Assembly: GCF_947507565.1 (NCBI RefSeq)
Contig: NC_089176.1
Span: forward strand, 434,001 to 498,000
Origin: Oscarella lobularis
Lineage: Eukaryota > Porifera > Homoscleromorpha > Homosclerophorida > Oscarellidae
Reading direction: 5' to 3'
DNA: 64,000 bases
A program made the translations under genes and the position numbers. This document shows, in pieces, positions 33,704 to 45,990 of the stretch (positions are counted from its first letter, which is position 1; each line of letters begins with the position of its first letter). Below the pieces are notes generated by a model. The model was not told the origin of the DNA. It did no database searches and saw nothing but the letters and a program-made list of their open reading frames with translations.

Positions 33704-34642
33704 TTAGGCCTTGACATAGTGCCACTTGTCCACCGAAGCATCGACAGACGCAGGCGAACCTAGCTTAGCCGCCGCCGCCAAAATCTCCCCCGCCTTCGCG
33801 GGATCGATACGAAACGGACTACCCTCTACGGAAGTATTAGCTAAAGCCAAAGCCCCGCCATCCGCCTTCTTCGCAATGAGCTGCTTCCACTGCTCGTGAC
33901 ACGCTTCGATGATCGAACAAGCGAAGCCCCGCTCCTTCGCCGCGCCGTCAAAAGCGAACGCATTCGGCGGATTTCCGGCAGGCATCTTATAGATCTTAAA
34001 CCATTCGCGAATGGCGGCAATCAGACCCGGCATGACGACGTCGACGTCGCCGATGTCGTTCATTTTGTCGGCTTGCGGATCCGTCACGTCGACGGCGATG
34101 ATTTTCCAATCGGTTTCGCCTTCGTCGATCAGCGCCATCAGGCCGAGGATTTTCACCTGTTTCACTTGGCCGCGTTTTGCGACGACCGAGCCGATTTCGC
34201 AGACGTCGAGTGGATCGTTGTCGCCGAGACAGTTCGTGTGATCGTCGCGGTGCTGCGGATTTTCCCACGTCTGGGGAAAGGCGCCGTAGTTGAAGATGTA
34301 GCCGTGGTGGGGAAAGCAGTTGTGGACGAAACGCGGCTTGCCCCTTTTTATGTCCTGCTTGATCGGATTGAGGGGCTCTTTCGTTGCGATCTCCATTTTC
34401 GCGTTCGTCCAGCGAGGCACTTCGACGACCATGTTCAGCGTGCGTTTATCGGCGCTCGCGAACAGTGGGATGTCGTGGAAGGGCGATATCGCTTGGCCGG
34501 TCTCGTTTCGATAGTAGATCTTGTAGTCGGACGTGAATTCGGATCCGCTCTCCACAGCCGTGAACGACGCCATGAACTTTGCGCACAGTGAACGAAGTCT
34601 CCCAACGTTGTCAGCGATTCGTATTCGCGTGATCGCACGCAT
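33704..34642 (-). CDS. Soluble inorganic pyrophosphatase (copy B)
   Basis: This intronless 312-residue family I enzyme has the metal site GDNDPLDVCEIG and the possible mitochondrial N-terminus as in copy A. It differs from copy A by Lys/Arg in DIKRGKPRF and Ser/Asn in DDHTNCLGD. Both changes are conservative and outside the active site. Confidence 0.95.
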   Translation of the reverse strand: MRAITRIRIADNVGRLRSLCAKFMASFTAVESGSEFTSDYKIYYRNETGQAISPFHDIPLFASADKRTLNMVVEVPRWTNAKMEIATKEPLNPIKQDIKRGKPRFVHNCFPHHGYIFNYGAFPQTWENPQHRDDHTNCLGDNDPLDVCEIGSVVAKRGQVKQVKILGLMALIDEGETDWKIIAVDVTDPQADKMNDIGDVDVVMPGLIAAIREWFKIYKMPAGNPPNAFAFDGAAKERGFACSIIEACHEQWKQLIAKKADGGALALANTSVEGSPFRIDPAKAGEILAAAAKLGSPASVDASVDKWHYVKA

Positions 34643-34806
34643 GGACCGAGCGCGTTATTAGGAAATCACGTGTCTACACAATGACCTAAATAGATTTTCT
34701 GCTGCAGAGTCCGATTTATATACTGTACAACAACAACAACAACAAAAGTTTAACTAAGTGAGTGTGAAGACCTACGTCTTCCCTAAGAGAATTAGAGAGT
34801 AATAAT

Positions 34807-37586
34807 TTATAATGTGATCAATAAACATACCGAACCACAAAGAAGTAGATACATCCTTGGCCTATCGACAGGTAGAGTTGTAGGCGATCCAAACTGACAA
34901 AAGTGATATTAGCAGAAACTGGAAATCTACTCTACGTACCTCCAATTCCCAAACTTGATGAAATTCTCCACGATTCCGAGGCTTGAAAGTTGCTTTCACC
35001 TAACATTCCAACAGAAGAGAAACTCGCAAAGAAACGCCGGTCCCACAAGACAGATAGCAAACCTCGTTGTCCTTTGAACAGACACCAGAACGAGGTCGTA
35101 CAGAAAAGACGGAATACGACGCCTTCATCAGCTTTCCATCGGCATCCTGTACACCAAAAAATGCACACAACACCTACGTTTCCTACAGGTGACTGACCTC
35201 TGAAAATGTTGGCATTACAGAAAACAATTTCCACTCAGTATCAGCACTGAACCGCTGAGAAACAACGATATGACTGAGCTTGATAACCATACCTAAAAAT
35301 ATTCGCCACTAAGATGTTTAATTAATCGCAAATTACTCCAAACTCACTTTTTTCTTCCTGACAAGAAGCGGATCCAAAATTCATTATTTCTGGAACCCTA
35401 TTTGCAGCTAACAACCACGTCATACTTAGATACTATATTGCTCTATAGAATATTTCACCGTTCATTCTTTCTGGCGAAGGAACAACAACCGTAGGCAAGG
35501 AGGAAGAAGGCAAGGACGACGGCAAAGATGTGATGCGTAATGTGGCTGTTTCTAGACGATCCAACAGCACATCTGACTCAAGTTGAAGATATTGTGAGCA
35601 GTGCAAGTCTGACACGACGTCGCCAATAAACGAATTACTATATTGATACGATGTGGTTACCTGACTGGAATTTCGCAGCCAAAGGAAAGTCCATCATGGA
35701 CTGTAGGTTGCTTGGCAACTGCCTCGGTAAACCATTCGCGCTCCCAAACTGCTGGCAACTCCTTCAGAAACAACGTGATTGCGCTACTAGAGTCGCGTCA
35801 CTACTACTGCGTACTTTACGTAGCGAGCGCGAACTATTTCGTCCAGCGAATAAACATAAAGATCTCCCGAATTGGACGCCGGGTGAGAGTGAAAGTCTAT
35901 GCGAACAATCTACAAAAAAGGAATTAAGTCTTACGCCTTTCTTATGTGGACAGCTCTGCCTTTTTGGCACGTGGCTTGATGACGAATTCGTCTGGCGTGA
36001 CGTCGGGAGCCTCTCCACCTAGAGCACTTGTATTTCGAGCCCCATTATCGCAGTCTTTTTTTAGGCGTACTTCCATCCCAAACAAGCTTCACATACGCGG
36101 ATCTCGAGCCCGTGTTCATCAGTTCAAGAGTCGCAGTGCCATTCTAAAGGCTTGACTACACGAGAAACCTCAAATAATAAGCCATACCTACCTTCTGAAT
36201 GTAGATTTGATCTCTTTTCGATTGAACTCGACTACGTCCACCATATCCCGACAAAGGAAGCTATCAAGGATCCCTAAGAGAATTTAGAGATTGAACACGT
36301 CAGCGCTTACGTAATAAGTATCTCCAATTTCAGATAAACTGATAGCGAGAGACGATTGGACGAGCCTCTCCGTTTCACAGATAAACCAGACGACAACGGA
36401 AAAGCACTCCTAGCAAAAAATAGGCCCTTTTTGGAGAAAACCTCTATTACCATTACCTTGGCTCTCGCCGTAACTTCAATTGAAGCGGCAGGTTTCTGAC
36501 CGTCGGCTTCCACCTAGAAAAAAAATTACGTACCTCCTAAGATGAATTTCTCGTTTTACCAAAAAATGTTTGAAACTTTCGCCCACGCTTAGCACCACTT
36601 TCATGCTCTTATCGACGGTATTTCGAATGGTGAATTTTTTGACGCTAAACAAAGTCAAACATTGGAGAAAAACCGACGACTTTTTTTTCTTTTTTCTCTA
36701 CCTTGTCGAACCCAAAGCGACGCCAGAAAAGTGCACAAAGGGAAGACTGCAGAACAGAAGTTGCTTCCCCTTTTCGCACGTCCCCTCATCAATAATATCA
36801 TGCTGTTCATTAGAACTCGGCGATTGCGGAAGAAAAGAGGTCACTTCTGCTTCTTTATCAGGCGAAGGAGAAAACTCAGTAGGAGAATCAGCAATAAGTG
36901 AAAATTGCGGCTATACATATAATATTCAAAATGACCCCAGCGCAAAAATCATCTAAAAAACTTCTAATCACCCGCCGATGAGACGATAACTGACCACTGC
37001 CGTCCAAAGCACCGAGACGACTGCTCCAAGCGCCAAACAAAGTCGTCGGAGAGACGACCGTGCTGTTACTACTCGCTTCAGAACCATCCTTATAAAAAAC
37101 TACAATAATAAAAGCCTCAATGAGGTTAATACTGTACTTGAAAGTCTGCGTTTTCGTCTCCCTCCTCTGCTGCTATCGCTTCAGCAGCCGGCTTGAATTG
37201 AACATTATAGGTCAATCCAAATTCGCCTTAATTAATTAAAAATTAATAGTAATTCAATTTTGTATCGATGCATTTTTACCGAGGGATTTCGTTCTAGACT
37301 CTGTCGCAAAATCTTCGAATGTGACCCCCGATGTCTTCGTTTCGCTGCTACCGAAGGGATCGAGTCGATCTTGTGTTGCCGATGCGATTAGTGTCTTATT
37401 TTCTTCCGTTGAGACGTCTGCGTGGTCCGCTTGACTCTTTTCTGATTCCGGCGAGAGGAGAGACAGTGGCGTATCGCATCCCAGCGATACTTTTTCTATA
37501 AAACGACACTCCCGATCGGCGTTGCACTCCGGGAAGAAGCGAAAATCACCGTCAAGACTGGAGAAACTGGACGAGAAGCCGTCCAT
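34807..37586 (-). CDS. ASH/MSP-like domain protein, possibly CEP192/SPD-2 type (copy B)
   Basis: This is the counterpart of 4789-7571 with the same readable exons and the start at 37584-37586 (MDGFSSSFSS). The spacer to the phytochelatin synthase start is 58 bp here because of an 18-19 bp insertion relative to copy A. The 3' exon joins around 35300-35960 remain unresolved, so the true end could lie anywhere between the 34650s and 34810. Confidence 0.5.
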
Positions 37587-37644
37587 CGCCGAAGCGTTTG
37601 AAAACTGAAGAGAGTGGCCGCTGTGAGGTCCCGGACTATCAAAA

Positions 37645-38400
37645 ATGAATGCGGGCGTTGTCATTCCCATCGAATCAGAAAGAGGCCAAGAACTCTTGAA
37701 ATTGGCTCAAGATGGTCCGTTCAGTGATCACCTGAAAAACATGAAGAATGCCTTCGTGAAACAGCGCCATAACACGTATTGTGGCGTGGTGAGCTTGATC
37801 ATCTGTTCGAATTCGCTCGACAAAGAAGTGCGAAAGAACTACGCTGGACCGCTTGCAGAAGACTTCCAAGAGGAGGATTTCTTTACAGTCGAGCAAGCGA
37901 GGAAGGCAGTGGACAGAGAAATCGTCGCAAAGTAAGCTGAAACACTCTAGTAAAATAAACATCTGTAGTCAGAGGTGGAAAAAAATTGAATTAGGTACGA
38001 GTTTTCACCGAGTACAGAGTCTTTTTCTAGGGAGGGTTTGACGTTGGATCAAATTTTTGAATTGGCAAAAGCGCTGGACTTCAATCCTCATCTTCATCGT
38101 CCTGGCTCATCGGATGGCATGATGACACTGTCGTCGTTTCGCTCCCTTCTGAAGGACTGCCTAGGAAGCAAAAACAAAAGGATCATCGTCAACTACGACA
38201 TGTCCGTTCTCGAGCAGGAACCGATTTGCCATTTCAGCCCCCTTGGCGGCTATCACGAGGACGAAGACGTGGCCCTGGTGCTCGATACTTGGCAGACGAC
38301 TCCCGTTGGATGGGTGACCCTGGAACGACTCTACAACGCCATGAAAACCATTGATCCGGCGTGCGGACAACTTCGCGGCGCGTGTGTATTGAACCTATAA
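37645..38400 (+). CDS. Phytochelatin synthase-like protein (copy B)
   Basis: Two exons (37645-37931 and 38031-38400) encode 218 residues with catalytic Cys46, His163 and Asp181, as in copy A. One residue differs (GWVTLERL versus GWVALERL). The intron has a normal GTAAGC donor and TTTTTCTAG acceptor. Confidence 0.88.
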
Positions 38401-38618
38401 TTGAAACCTTTTTTTCTCTCGTCTCCCAACAGTCGCCGTCATTTTAAAATTTAAAATTTAAATCAGTGCAATGCCACAAGCCAATTGTACACACTATAAA
38501 CAACGTCTATCCGTCCTCTAACACGTCTACTTAGAACAATAAATTATATCCCGCCTAAAACCCCTTGTTTCCCATCCCCTCTTCTCCCAAAATTGATAAT
38601 ATCCCGTCATCTACACCC

Positions 38619-41163
38619 CTATTGTCCATAATCCTTTTCTCTTCGGGACTGCCTCGTTCGGCTCGTGTGCATCTCCCCCTCTCGCGTCTTTCCTCGCGTT
38701 CCCGATCCCTGAACAGCCTGCATGGAGCTACCCATCGTTCCCTGAACGGCTTGCGCCGACGACGACGACGGAATTCCCGCCGTCCGTCGATCCCCCGAAA
38801 CGCCAACAACAGCATTCTTCGACTCGTGCACGCGCTTGCTTCTCTTCTCCTTATGATTCGGCGGCTCACGCGGATAGTAAGAGTGAAGCGTAGACTGAAC
38901 TAAAAAAAAAGAACCCTTATACCCCCTAAGAACTTATCCCCCTATTCGTCTCTCTTTACTCGGCGCTGGCTGATGAGGCCCCGGAGCGGAAAACATGTCC
39001 TGTCGCCGCGACATCGCCGCCTGAGCGGCGGCGGCGGCGCCAGTCGGCGGCACTTGCCGACTCGTACCCGAACGCTGCATCATCAGATGTTCGGACTTCA
39101 AAGGCGCGCTTGTCGGAAGAGGATCGACCATGACACCGGGATACCCGTGTCCAGAAGTATAGGGCATTTGAGCGAGAGGCGGCGCTGCAGCCGCCGCCGG
39201 TGGCCCCTGCGCCGCCGCCGCCGCCGCCGCCGCCGCCTTGTCTTTATGTTCTCTATGTTCCCTGTGATCTGGATCGTTCTCGCGGCCACCACCGCCGCCG
39301 TGGTGGTGATGGTGATGATGATGACCTCCTCTCTTATCCCCCTGGTGATTTTCTCTGAGTCCGAAGCATTAAAATCATCATTTTTCTTACTTTCAACGTG
39401 TTCCAGTCGAAGACGTAGTCGTAGGTGAAGTTCTGTCGATGGAAGAGATTCCGAAAGAGCTGTCGGAGATAGTGATAATCGGGCTTGTCGTCGAATCGGA
39501 GCGATCGGCAAAAATTTAGATACGTAGCAAATTCAGCTAAAGGAAAAATCAATTAAATAATAATAATAATAATAATAACATACCAGGAAATCCTTTACAA
39601 AGAAAATCAACTGGCGTCGACATTTTCTTCTCGCTGATTCTGTCATATTTCTGCTTTTTTGTCGCCGCCTTGAGCCCCTGCCAAGGCAACGAACCCAAAT
39701 TGAAATACATGAGCATGTAACCGAGCGACTCCAAATCGTCGCGACGACTTTGTTCTAAGTAACGACATAAAATAAATAAATAAATAATCCATCTCGACGC
39801 CCCCTTACCGATGCCCAGATGCGTATTGATGCTCGCGTAGCGCGCCGTTCCCGTCAAATTCTTGTCCTCTCGATAGGGTATATGTTGATGGGTTCGCGGA
39901 TCGCGATACTTCTTCGCCAATCCGAAATCGATGATGTAGACGAGATTGCCTTTCTTTCCCAAGCCCATGAGAAAGTTATCGGGCTTGATGTCGCGATGAA
40001 TAAAGTTCTTCGAGTGAACGTACTCCACGCGACTTATCTGCAAAGGGAAGGAGTCCCAGCTGGCATCCCAATGAATGCAAACGTGGTATCAATATGCGCC
40101 CCTGTCTGTACACTCTACGGATTCCGTCCCCCCGTCTACCCAGTCAAAATCAAACGCCGTCTTGTCGCAAATCCTCGCCGCAGGAACCGTCGGTTCCACG
40201 GCAACAATCCCCGATCAGTTTCTCAAATGAGAACAAGAGTCCCAGACGGCCTATTAGCATATTTCACAAAGGGGCTCCCTAATGAATGCCTTCGTAACGA
40301 AATCAACCAAGCGGGGACAGAAGCCTCGAAGAGGTGGAAAGCGACCAACCCTAACTCTTTCTCTATCGCTTTCTAAATCCTTCGTCGAGGAGGTTCTTAC
40401 AATATAGGAGAGAAAAAAGGACCAAAAAAGCGTGGGTTTAGGAAATGTTATTAGAGTCCGGGTCCGTCGCGAGGGGAAACCACTGATGGGACGATCGGAA
40501 GGCGGGCTAACCCACTTTACCCGCCGCGACACCCAACCCTCAAAAAAATCGTCGAGAGCGAATGTAAGTAAATAGGCGTTGTCCCCCCTTCATATATTCT
40601 CACGCGTTCGTTCTCACCAGCTGATCGGCGAGGAGGAGAACGGTTTTCACGCTGAACTTTCGCGAGCAGAAATTAAACAAATCCTCCAAACTCGGTCCGA
40701 GAAGTTCCATGACGAGAACGTTGTAGTCGCCTTCGGCGCCGCACCACCTGATGTGGGGAATGCCGACTAGACAGACGCGCGGGGGGAAAGGGGAGGGGGG
40801 AAAAAAAACGGTCGGTTAGATCGCTCGCGAGCGCGCGAATCGCGTCGTTTTCTTCTCGTACCACCGCCTTGCATTATTTTGTAGAATTTCGCTTCGATGT
40901 GAAGCTGTGGGTGGCGCGTGCGGACGCATTCTAGCTTGATTGCCACCTCTTCGCCCGAGTAGACGTTCGTTCCTATAGAAATCGCGGATCAACGACGAAG
41001 GGGTGGGGAACGGGGGAGCGAAAAAAAAAACGGGTGGCTCCCTCCTCCCCTTTCATCTTCCCCCCCGCTTTCTTTTTCTTTACGTACCGAGGTAGATGTC
41101 GCCGAATGAACCGCTGCCTATCTTGCGACCGAGACGGTATTTGTTGCCGACTCGAAGTTCCAT
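38619..41163 (-). CDS. Casein kinase 1 delta/epsilon type (copy B)
   Basis: This is the intact version: exon 2 reads [10 protein letters not shown] through to [20 protein letters not shown], with HRDIKPDN and the CK1-specific [21 protein letters not shown] present. The tail has eight His in a row, an Ala run two codons longer than in copy A, and a final exon ([19 protein letters not shown] to EKDYGQ) joined by a GTAAAG donor. The Ala-, His- and Gly-rich tail is unlike vertebrate CK1 delta/epsilon tails, which are autoinhibitory when phosphorylated. Whether this one behaves similarly is unknown. Confidence 0.92.
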
Positions 41164-41765
41164 TTTTTCGTCGCTTCCTCGTTTAGCGTACGGGCATAAA
41201 GACTCGAGAACGAGGGAGGAGTCGGCTCTAGCGAGGCGAATCTTTGTTGGATTCGCTTCGAACACTTTCGAGTGGCTTACTAGAGTCCTTTAGCCACGCG
41301 GACGAGAAGCGACGACGACGGATGGACGAGATTTCGACGGATACCGACGACGAAATACGAAGAACAACAAAGAGTAGCTCAATAGGAATGGCCCGTATAA
41401 GCGTCGTCATCAACCACTAAATGCATTACATACATTCAATATGACCCGAAGCGTCGAAAGTACCCAAAGGAAAAACTTTGCTAACGCAGCGTTCAGCGCG
41501 GAAGCAAATGCATTATTTCATTATAAAAAGTTTCATATATAAGGCAAGAGAGCACTTCCGCCACGCACCCAGATTTCGATCATGAATACAAGAAAACTTT
41601 TATGGTATAACACTTAATCAAGAAAGACTGATGAAAAAATTGCGGTCAGTCTTCACTCTGATTCAATGCGTGGGGCTGTGGTCTATTACCTGTCTAATTC
41701 AATTTGTCATTATGCGTGGATAGCTTGCTACACAGTATAAAATAGCCATACAAAAGAAAAAACAT
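41164..41765. other. Intergenic stretch, CK1 upstream region (copy B)
   Basis: The content is the same as 11121-11721: CK1 5' flank, then AT-rich DNA without a recognisable feature. Confidence 0.6.
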
Positions 41766-43453
41766 TTACATATTAGCCTCCAAAGTGACAACGTCTTCGG
41801 GCAAAGTCCAACCACAAAGTAAATCAGCGACAACATTCATTCTATCCTGGCCCCAAATTACGTACGGATTTCCGTTAACCTGGAAGCTAGGAACTCCAAT
41901 CACTCCAGCAGAAATAGCTCTGAAACGCGGAAGTCATATCGCGTAACGAAACTCCCAGCCACGTTACCTAGCAACGTTGACCCTGAGCTGCTCTTTGGTC
42001 TCTGGTTTTTGAGCCTCAGTCAGCAATCCCTTCCCATCGAATCCAGACTCATCAAGCAAACGGCATAACACCTATAAAATGTACGTATAACCAAGCATGT
42101 ATGTGTGAACCCTCCTACATCTTCTTTCGATATGTCTCGATCGTCAACCCAAGCGGCTTTGTCTAAATTAGGTTCTGTCTCTCTTAGGCATGCGACGTCT
42201 CGTTTCGAACTCACATATCGTGTCTCTTAGTCTGTCGCTTTTTTCCACGAGAGCGACGCGAAGGGCCGATACGCTTCGAATGGGAAACGTGCTTGGTGTT
42301 CGAAATGGGACATGTCCCGCATCGGCAATCCAATCCTGTAGGTCCTGTTCTCCGTATGCCCGCTTGATTTCAGGCACTTCTAAGAGAGGAACCTAGAAGA
42401 GCGCTAGAGAGAGAGATACGTCTGTCAGTCAGACCACGTGCTCACAACTGGAGTGCCAATCTCTTTGAATAGAGCCCCAACGAGAATTGGTACCCACTCC
42501 ACTGTCACATCAATGGGAGCTAGGCTCTTCAACAGACCATAGATCTAACATTAATAAATAATAAAATATATTATATTGAAATTCTAAAGAACTGCAGTAC
42601 TTTCTGGCTTCCTAAATAGCTCCACGGGCTCGAAAAGTCGTAGTAGAAAGTCAGGTGACCCTTCCGTCCGACGTCAGGAAATGCCAATCGAAGTGGACTC
42701 GCACTCTCGTTTCCAAGCACTCTCTCCACAAAATGCATTCTATCGACTCCCCAATACAAACGATCATTAACCCAGAAACTAGACAGCAAAAAATAATAAA
42801 AAATAATACTAATACCCGGTCTCCCTACCTCGGCACGCCAAACGCTCCCCTAGTAAACGCCTCGTGTGTATTCTGCTTCAGACTTTCTCTCCCCTGCTCA
42901 ATCTGCTGACGAATGTCCGAAAAACTCCATCCAATCGATGCTGCGATGGATTGCAGCACTTGGCTATCAGTGACATCAGCGTGCTTTTGCCAGTACGCTT
43001 CATAGAGAGAATGAGTGAGTTTCACTCTGAGACCGCTGTCTGGTTCGGTCGATGCAATCAAGCGCATCGCATTCAACGTTTTCTGTGGATGACTAGCCGG
43101 AACAGTCAGCGATAAGCCGTTTCTCTTCATGCTCAGCATAAAATCTAAAGGAGAACGATTTCTTCTGTTTTCTCTTTGGAAGTCTCTACCTTTCGTCAAT
43201 AGCCTGCGCTTTGCCTGCGGCATGACGGAGTACGCCGAGCCGTCCTTGCCTTGGGGAGCACGCGAGAGGTCGTAAAGCCCGCCTAGGTTGAGTTTGGAGC
43301 GAGTGGAATCGAGCGAAGGCGTTTGGTCTTACCTAGGAGGACTGGACGCCATTTGATCGATGCATTTGTTCTGCGAGCAAGATTTTCAACTATTCTGCTT
43401 GCAGCGTAAGCAAAAGGACAAACGATGTCGTAGTAGAACACGAATTCCTTCAT
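41766..43453 (-). CDS. Two-domain DsbA/HCCA-isomerase-like protein (copy B)
   Basis: This intact copy has two fused thioredoxin-fold DsbA-like domains. Domain 1: MKEFVFYYDIVCPFAYAASR, then helices SLKQNTHEAFTRGAFGVPR with the cis-Pro VPR. Domain 2: LTFYYDFSSPWSYLGSQK joined to IYGLLKSLAPIDVTVEWVP, FKEIGTPVVS, and the end AISAGVIGVPSFQVNG with the cis-Pro motif again. HCCA isomerases and kappa GSTs are normally single-domain, so the tandem fusion is notable. The Cys of the first domain is replaced by Ser-Ser-Pro in the second, suggesting only one half has redox chemistry. Confidence 0.82.
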
Positions 43454-43516
43454 GACTTGCGCGCTTTACTGTAGCAAATAACAGCGATTGGGTTATGACG
43501 TCACATGCAGCTCTTA

Positions 43517-45837
43517 TCAAACGGACGAAGTCGATTTTATAAACGAACTGTCTTCAGCTTGACTGTCAAACAGTCCGCTAGTCTCGGTCTCCTCCTTCAT
43601 GGACTTTTTTGGCAATTGTGACGAAGCCAGCTCGACGTTTTCTTTGTTCGGTCTCCCTTTATTAGTCGAGTTGCGGGAGAAGTATCGTGCATAAATATGG
43701 TTTGCGTTCAAAAGTAAAATAAAGGCAATGCCCCACTGAAAAAAATCGACGGGTTTGCTAGCAATTTATCAATCCAGTACTGTAGACTTTACCTGTAAGA
43801 ATGTCATCATGAGGCTGTCCATTTCGAACGTGTACCAGTCAGGTACATCTTTGATTGTGTCTACTATCCACCAGATGAGTACTGTCAATCCAACGAGAGG
43901 AGTCACAATCCTGCGCATATGGGATTAGGAGAATGCAGTGGTCAGTTGTAAGAAAAAGTTTATACATTATTGCGAAGTTCCACGCTTTGCGAAGTTTCCA
44001 GTCGTCCGTACCAAACTAATTACAAAAGGTTTTTATTAGTATTTAATTAAGAGGTGCTCAAACCCAACCTCATTCACACAAACGGCCCGAAACCTATCAG
44101 CGCCGAATTTGACGACCAATCCGACCAGCATCAGACCGCTTGGAATTAGTGCAAAAGACCAAACTTCGTCCTAAAAGAAATAAAGATAAATCCATAGTCT
44201 ACGTAGCTGACATTACCTGACCAACGAGGTAGTTCACGTCTAGAGCTGATGGTGCGCCTATGCCAAACGTTACAATAGTCACAACAATAGCAGAAACGAT
44301 TCGAGACACTAAGTCAATAGTGGTTATCAGAGTATTGACAAAACATAGTGTACTACCTCCCATATTCTCCAAGACAAGAGCAAGAAGTTCGAAAGTTGCT
44401 ATGAGAGAGCTGAATCCGGCAAAAGCCAAGGATAGAAAGAATAGCACAGCCAAAAAACGCCCAGCTGTCATTTCCGCATACAACAACGGCATCCTTCCAA
44501 AACAAATGTCAACTAACGGCATGCGCGGAGGATCTCGTACCATATAAAAGTCAATCCAGTGGCCGCTGGTCCACTGTCCTTCAATATAGGCACTATTTCG
44601 CGTCTTGTGTATCCCGTTAGACTGAGCACAGAGAAGACGTTGCAGAACGTCATGATGCCACAACAAAGACTGCAAGACAACGCGACTGTATGTATCTATT
44701 TGCTGGTTAGCCTCTAACTAACCTAACAAAATTATTTGCAATCGGGGTCACAGTTCCCATAGAAACGATTCCGTCGTGTCTTCTCATATAAGTAGCATAT
44801 GTAAGAAATAATCCATCTCCGGCACCTTGACACGCATGTTGGATGATTCTCTATCAATAGCCCTCCCTTTACCTGTATCCCAAGCATTCTGCGTTACGGC
44901 ATCGATCCACGCTTGTGGCGTTTTCAACACACCTGGTCGTATTCAACGACAATTAAAAACACAAGTCGAAGATTTTCTACTTACTCCAGTCAGGGGAAAA
45001 TAGATAGGTAATGCCTTCGTAGGCGTACTGAAGACTGAGTGCCCACGCCGTAGAAAATAGCACAATAACGAGTAGCAAAGGAACGATGATTTTGTTGATA
45101 GTTTCAATTGTCTTGACTCCTTTTATTATAGAGATTCCCGCTAGCACACATCCGATGGCGTGGCAGACAATTGGCCAGTTGCTATCCTAAGGAAAATATA
45201 TACGATTTGTTCTAATTATGAGAAGGAATTAATTGACTTGAAGATAATCCCACTCTGTACGAGACTCGTTTAGCGTTGTGGGAAGGCTATTAAAGCAACT
45301 AAAAGCCGTGTAGTAGAAACACCAGCCTACAATAACCGCATAGTATCCCCTAATGTAGATGAAATAACTCTGTGACAGTCGACGACAATCAGCGGAATTC
45401 TTACGCAACGCCTAAGGTAGCAATTGCCATCCATCCGCCCATCCAGACGTACCAAGGCCCGTGGAAGTGCTCAAACGCTCCCACGACCGTCTTACGGCTG
45501 TATCTTCCGACGGCGTACTCAATGAGAATGACCGGTATGGACCAAACCCACAAGCCAAGGGCCCAGACGAGAAGAAACGCCAATCCACCTAAGGAAGCAC
45601 CGTCTCATTTGACGCTTCTTTGACGACGAACTAACCTACCTTCTTCTCCACTATTCTGAGCAACGATTCGAGGAAAACGCCATATATTCCCCGTTCCAAT
45701 GACGCAACCCAAGCAGGACAAAACCAAGCCCAACTTGGACTTGAACATAGGCTAAGAGACAATCGCAGTCTCTAGAATACAATTTTTTTTCCGGACAGAC
45801 TAACCGTTTCTGGAGGATCATCGTCGACACCGCCCAT
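43517..45837 (-). CDS. SLC6/NSS-family Na+-coupled transporter (copy B)
   Basis: This is the intact reading of the transporter. TM1 GTGNIWRFPRI is followed by GGLAFLLVWALGLWVWSIPV, GYYAVIVGWCFYYTAFS, and then the loop. Near the end is the helix LVGLTVLIWWIVDTIKDVP and a final helix WGIAFILLLNANHIYARY with a charged tail ending IKSTSSV. About a dozen short introns show it is a resident eukaryotic gene despite its prokaryote-like TM1-TM2 region. The promoter side (45838-45990) includes the segment reused in the nearby DnaJ/Josephin duplication. Confidence 0.87.
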
Positions 45838-45990
45838 GTTGTCTTGCGAGGCACGTGAACGGAGGCGAGAATGAGCCGCAGTGTGAGTACAGCCCACGTG
45901 GATACACCGTGATCACAGAAAACACCCAAGAGGTAATTCAAAATAATTTATTGACAATAAATCCTATCCTACACGCAAGTGATTCGTTTT

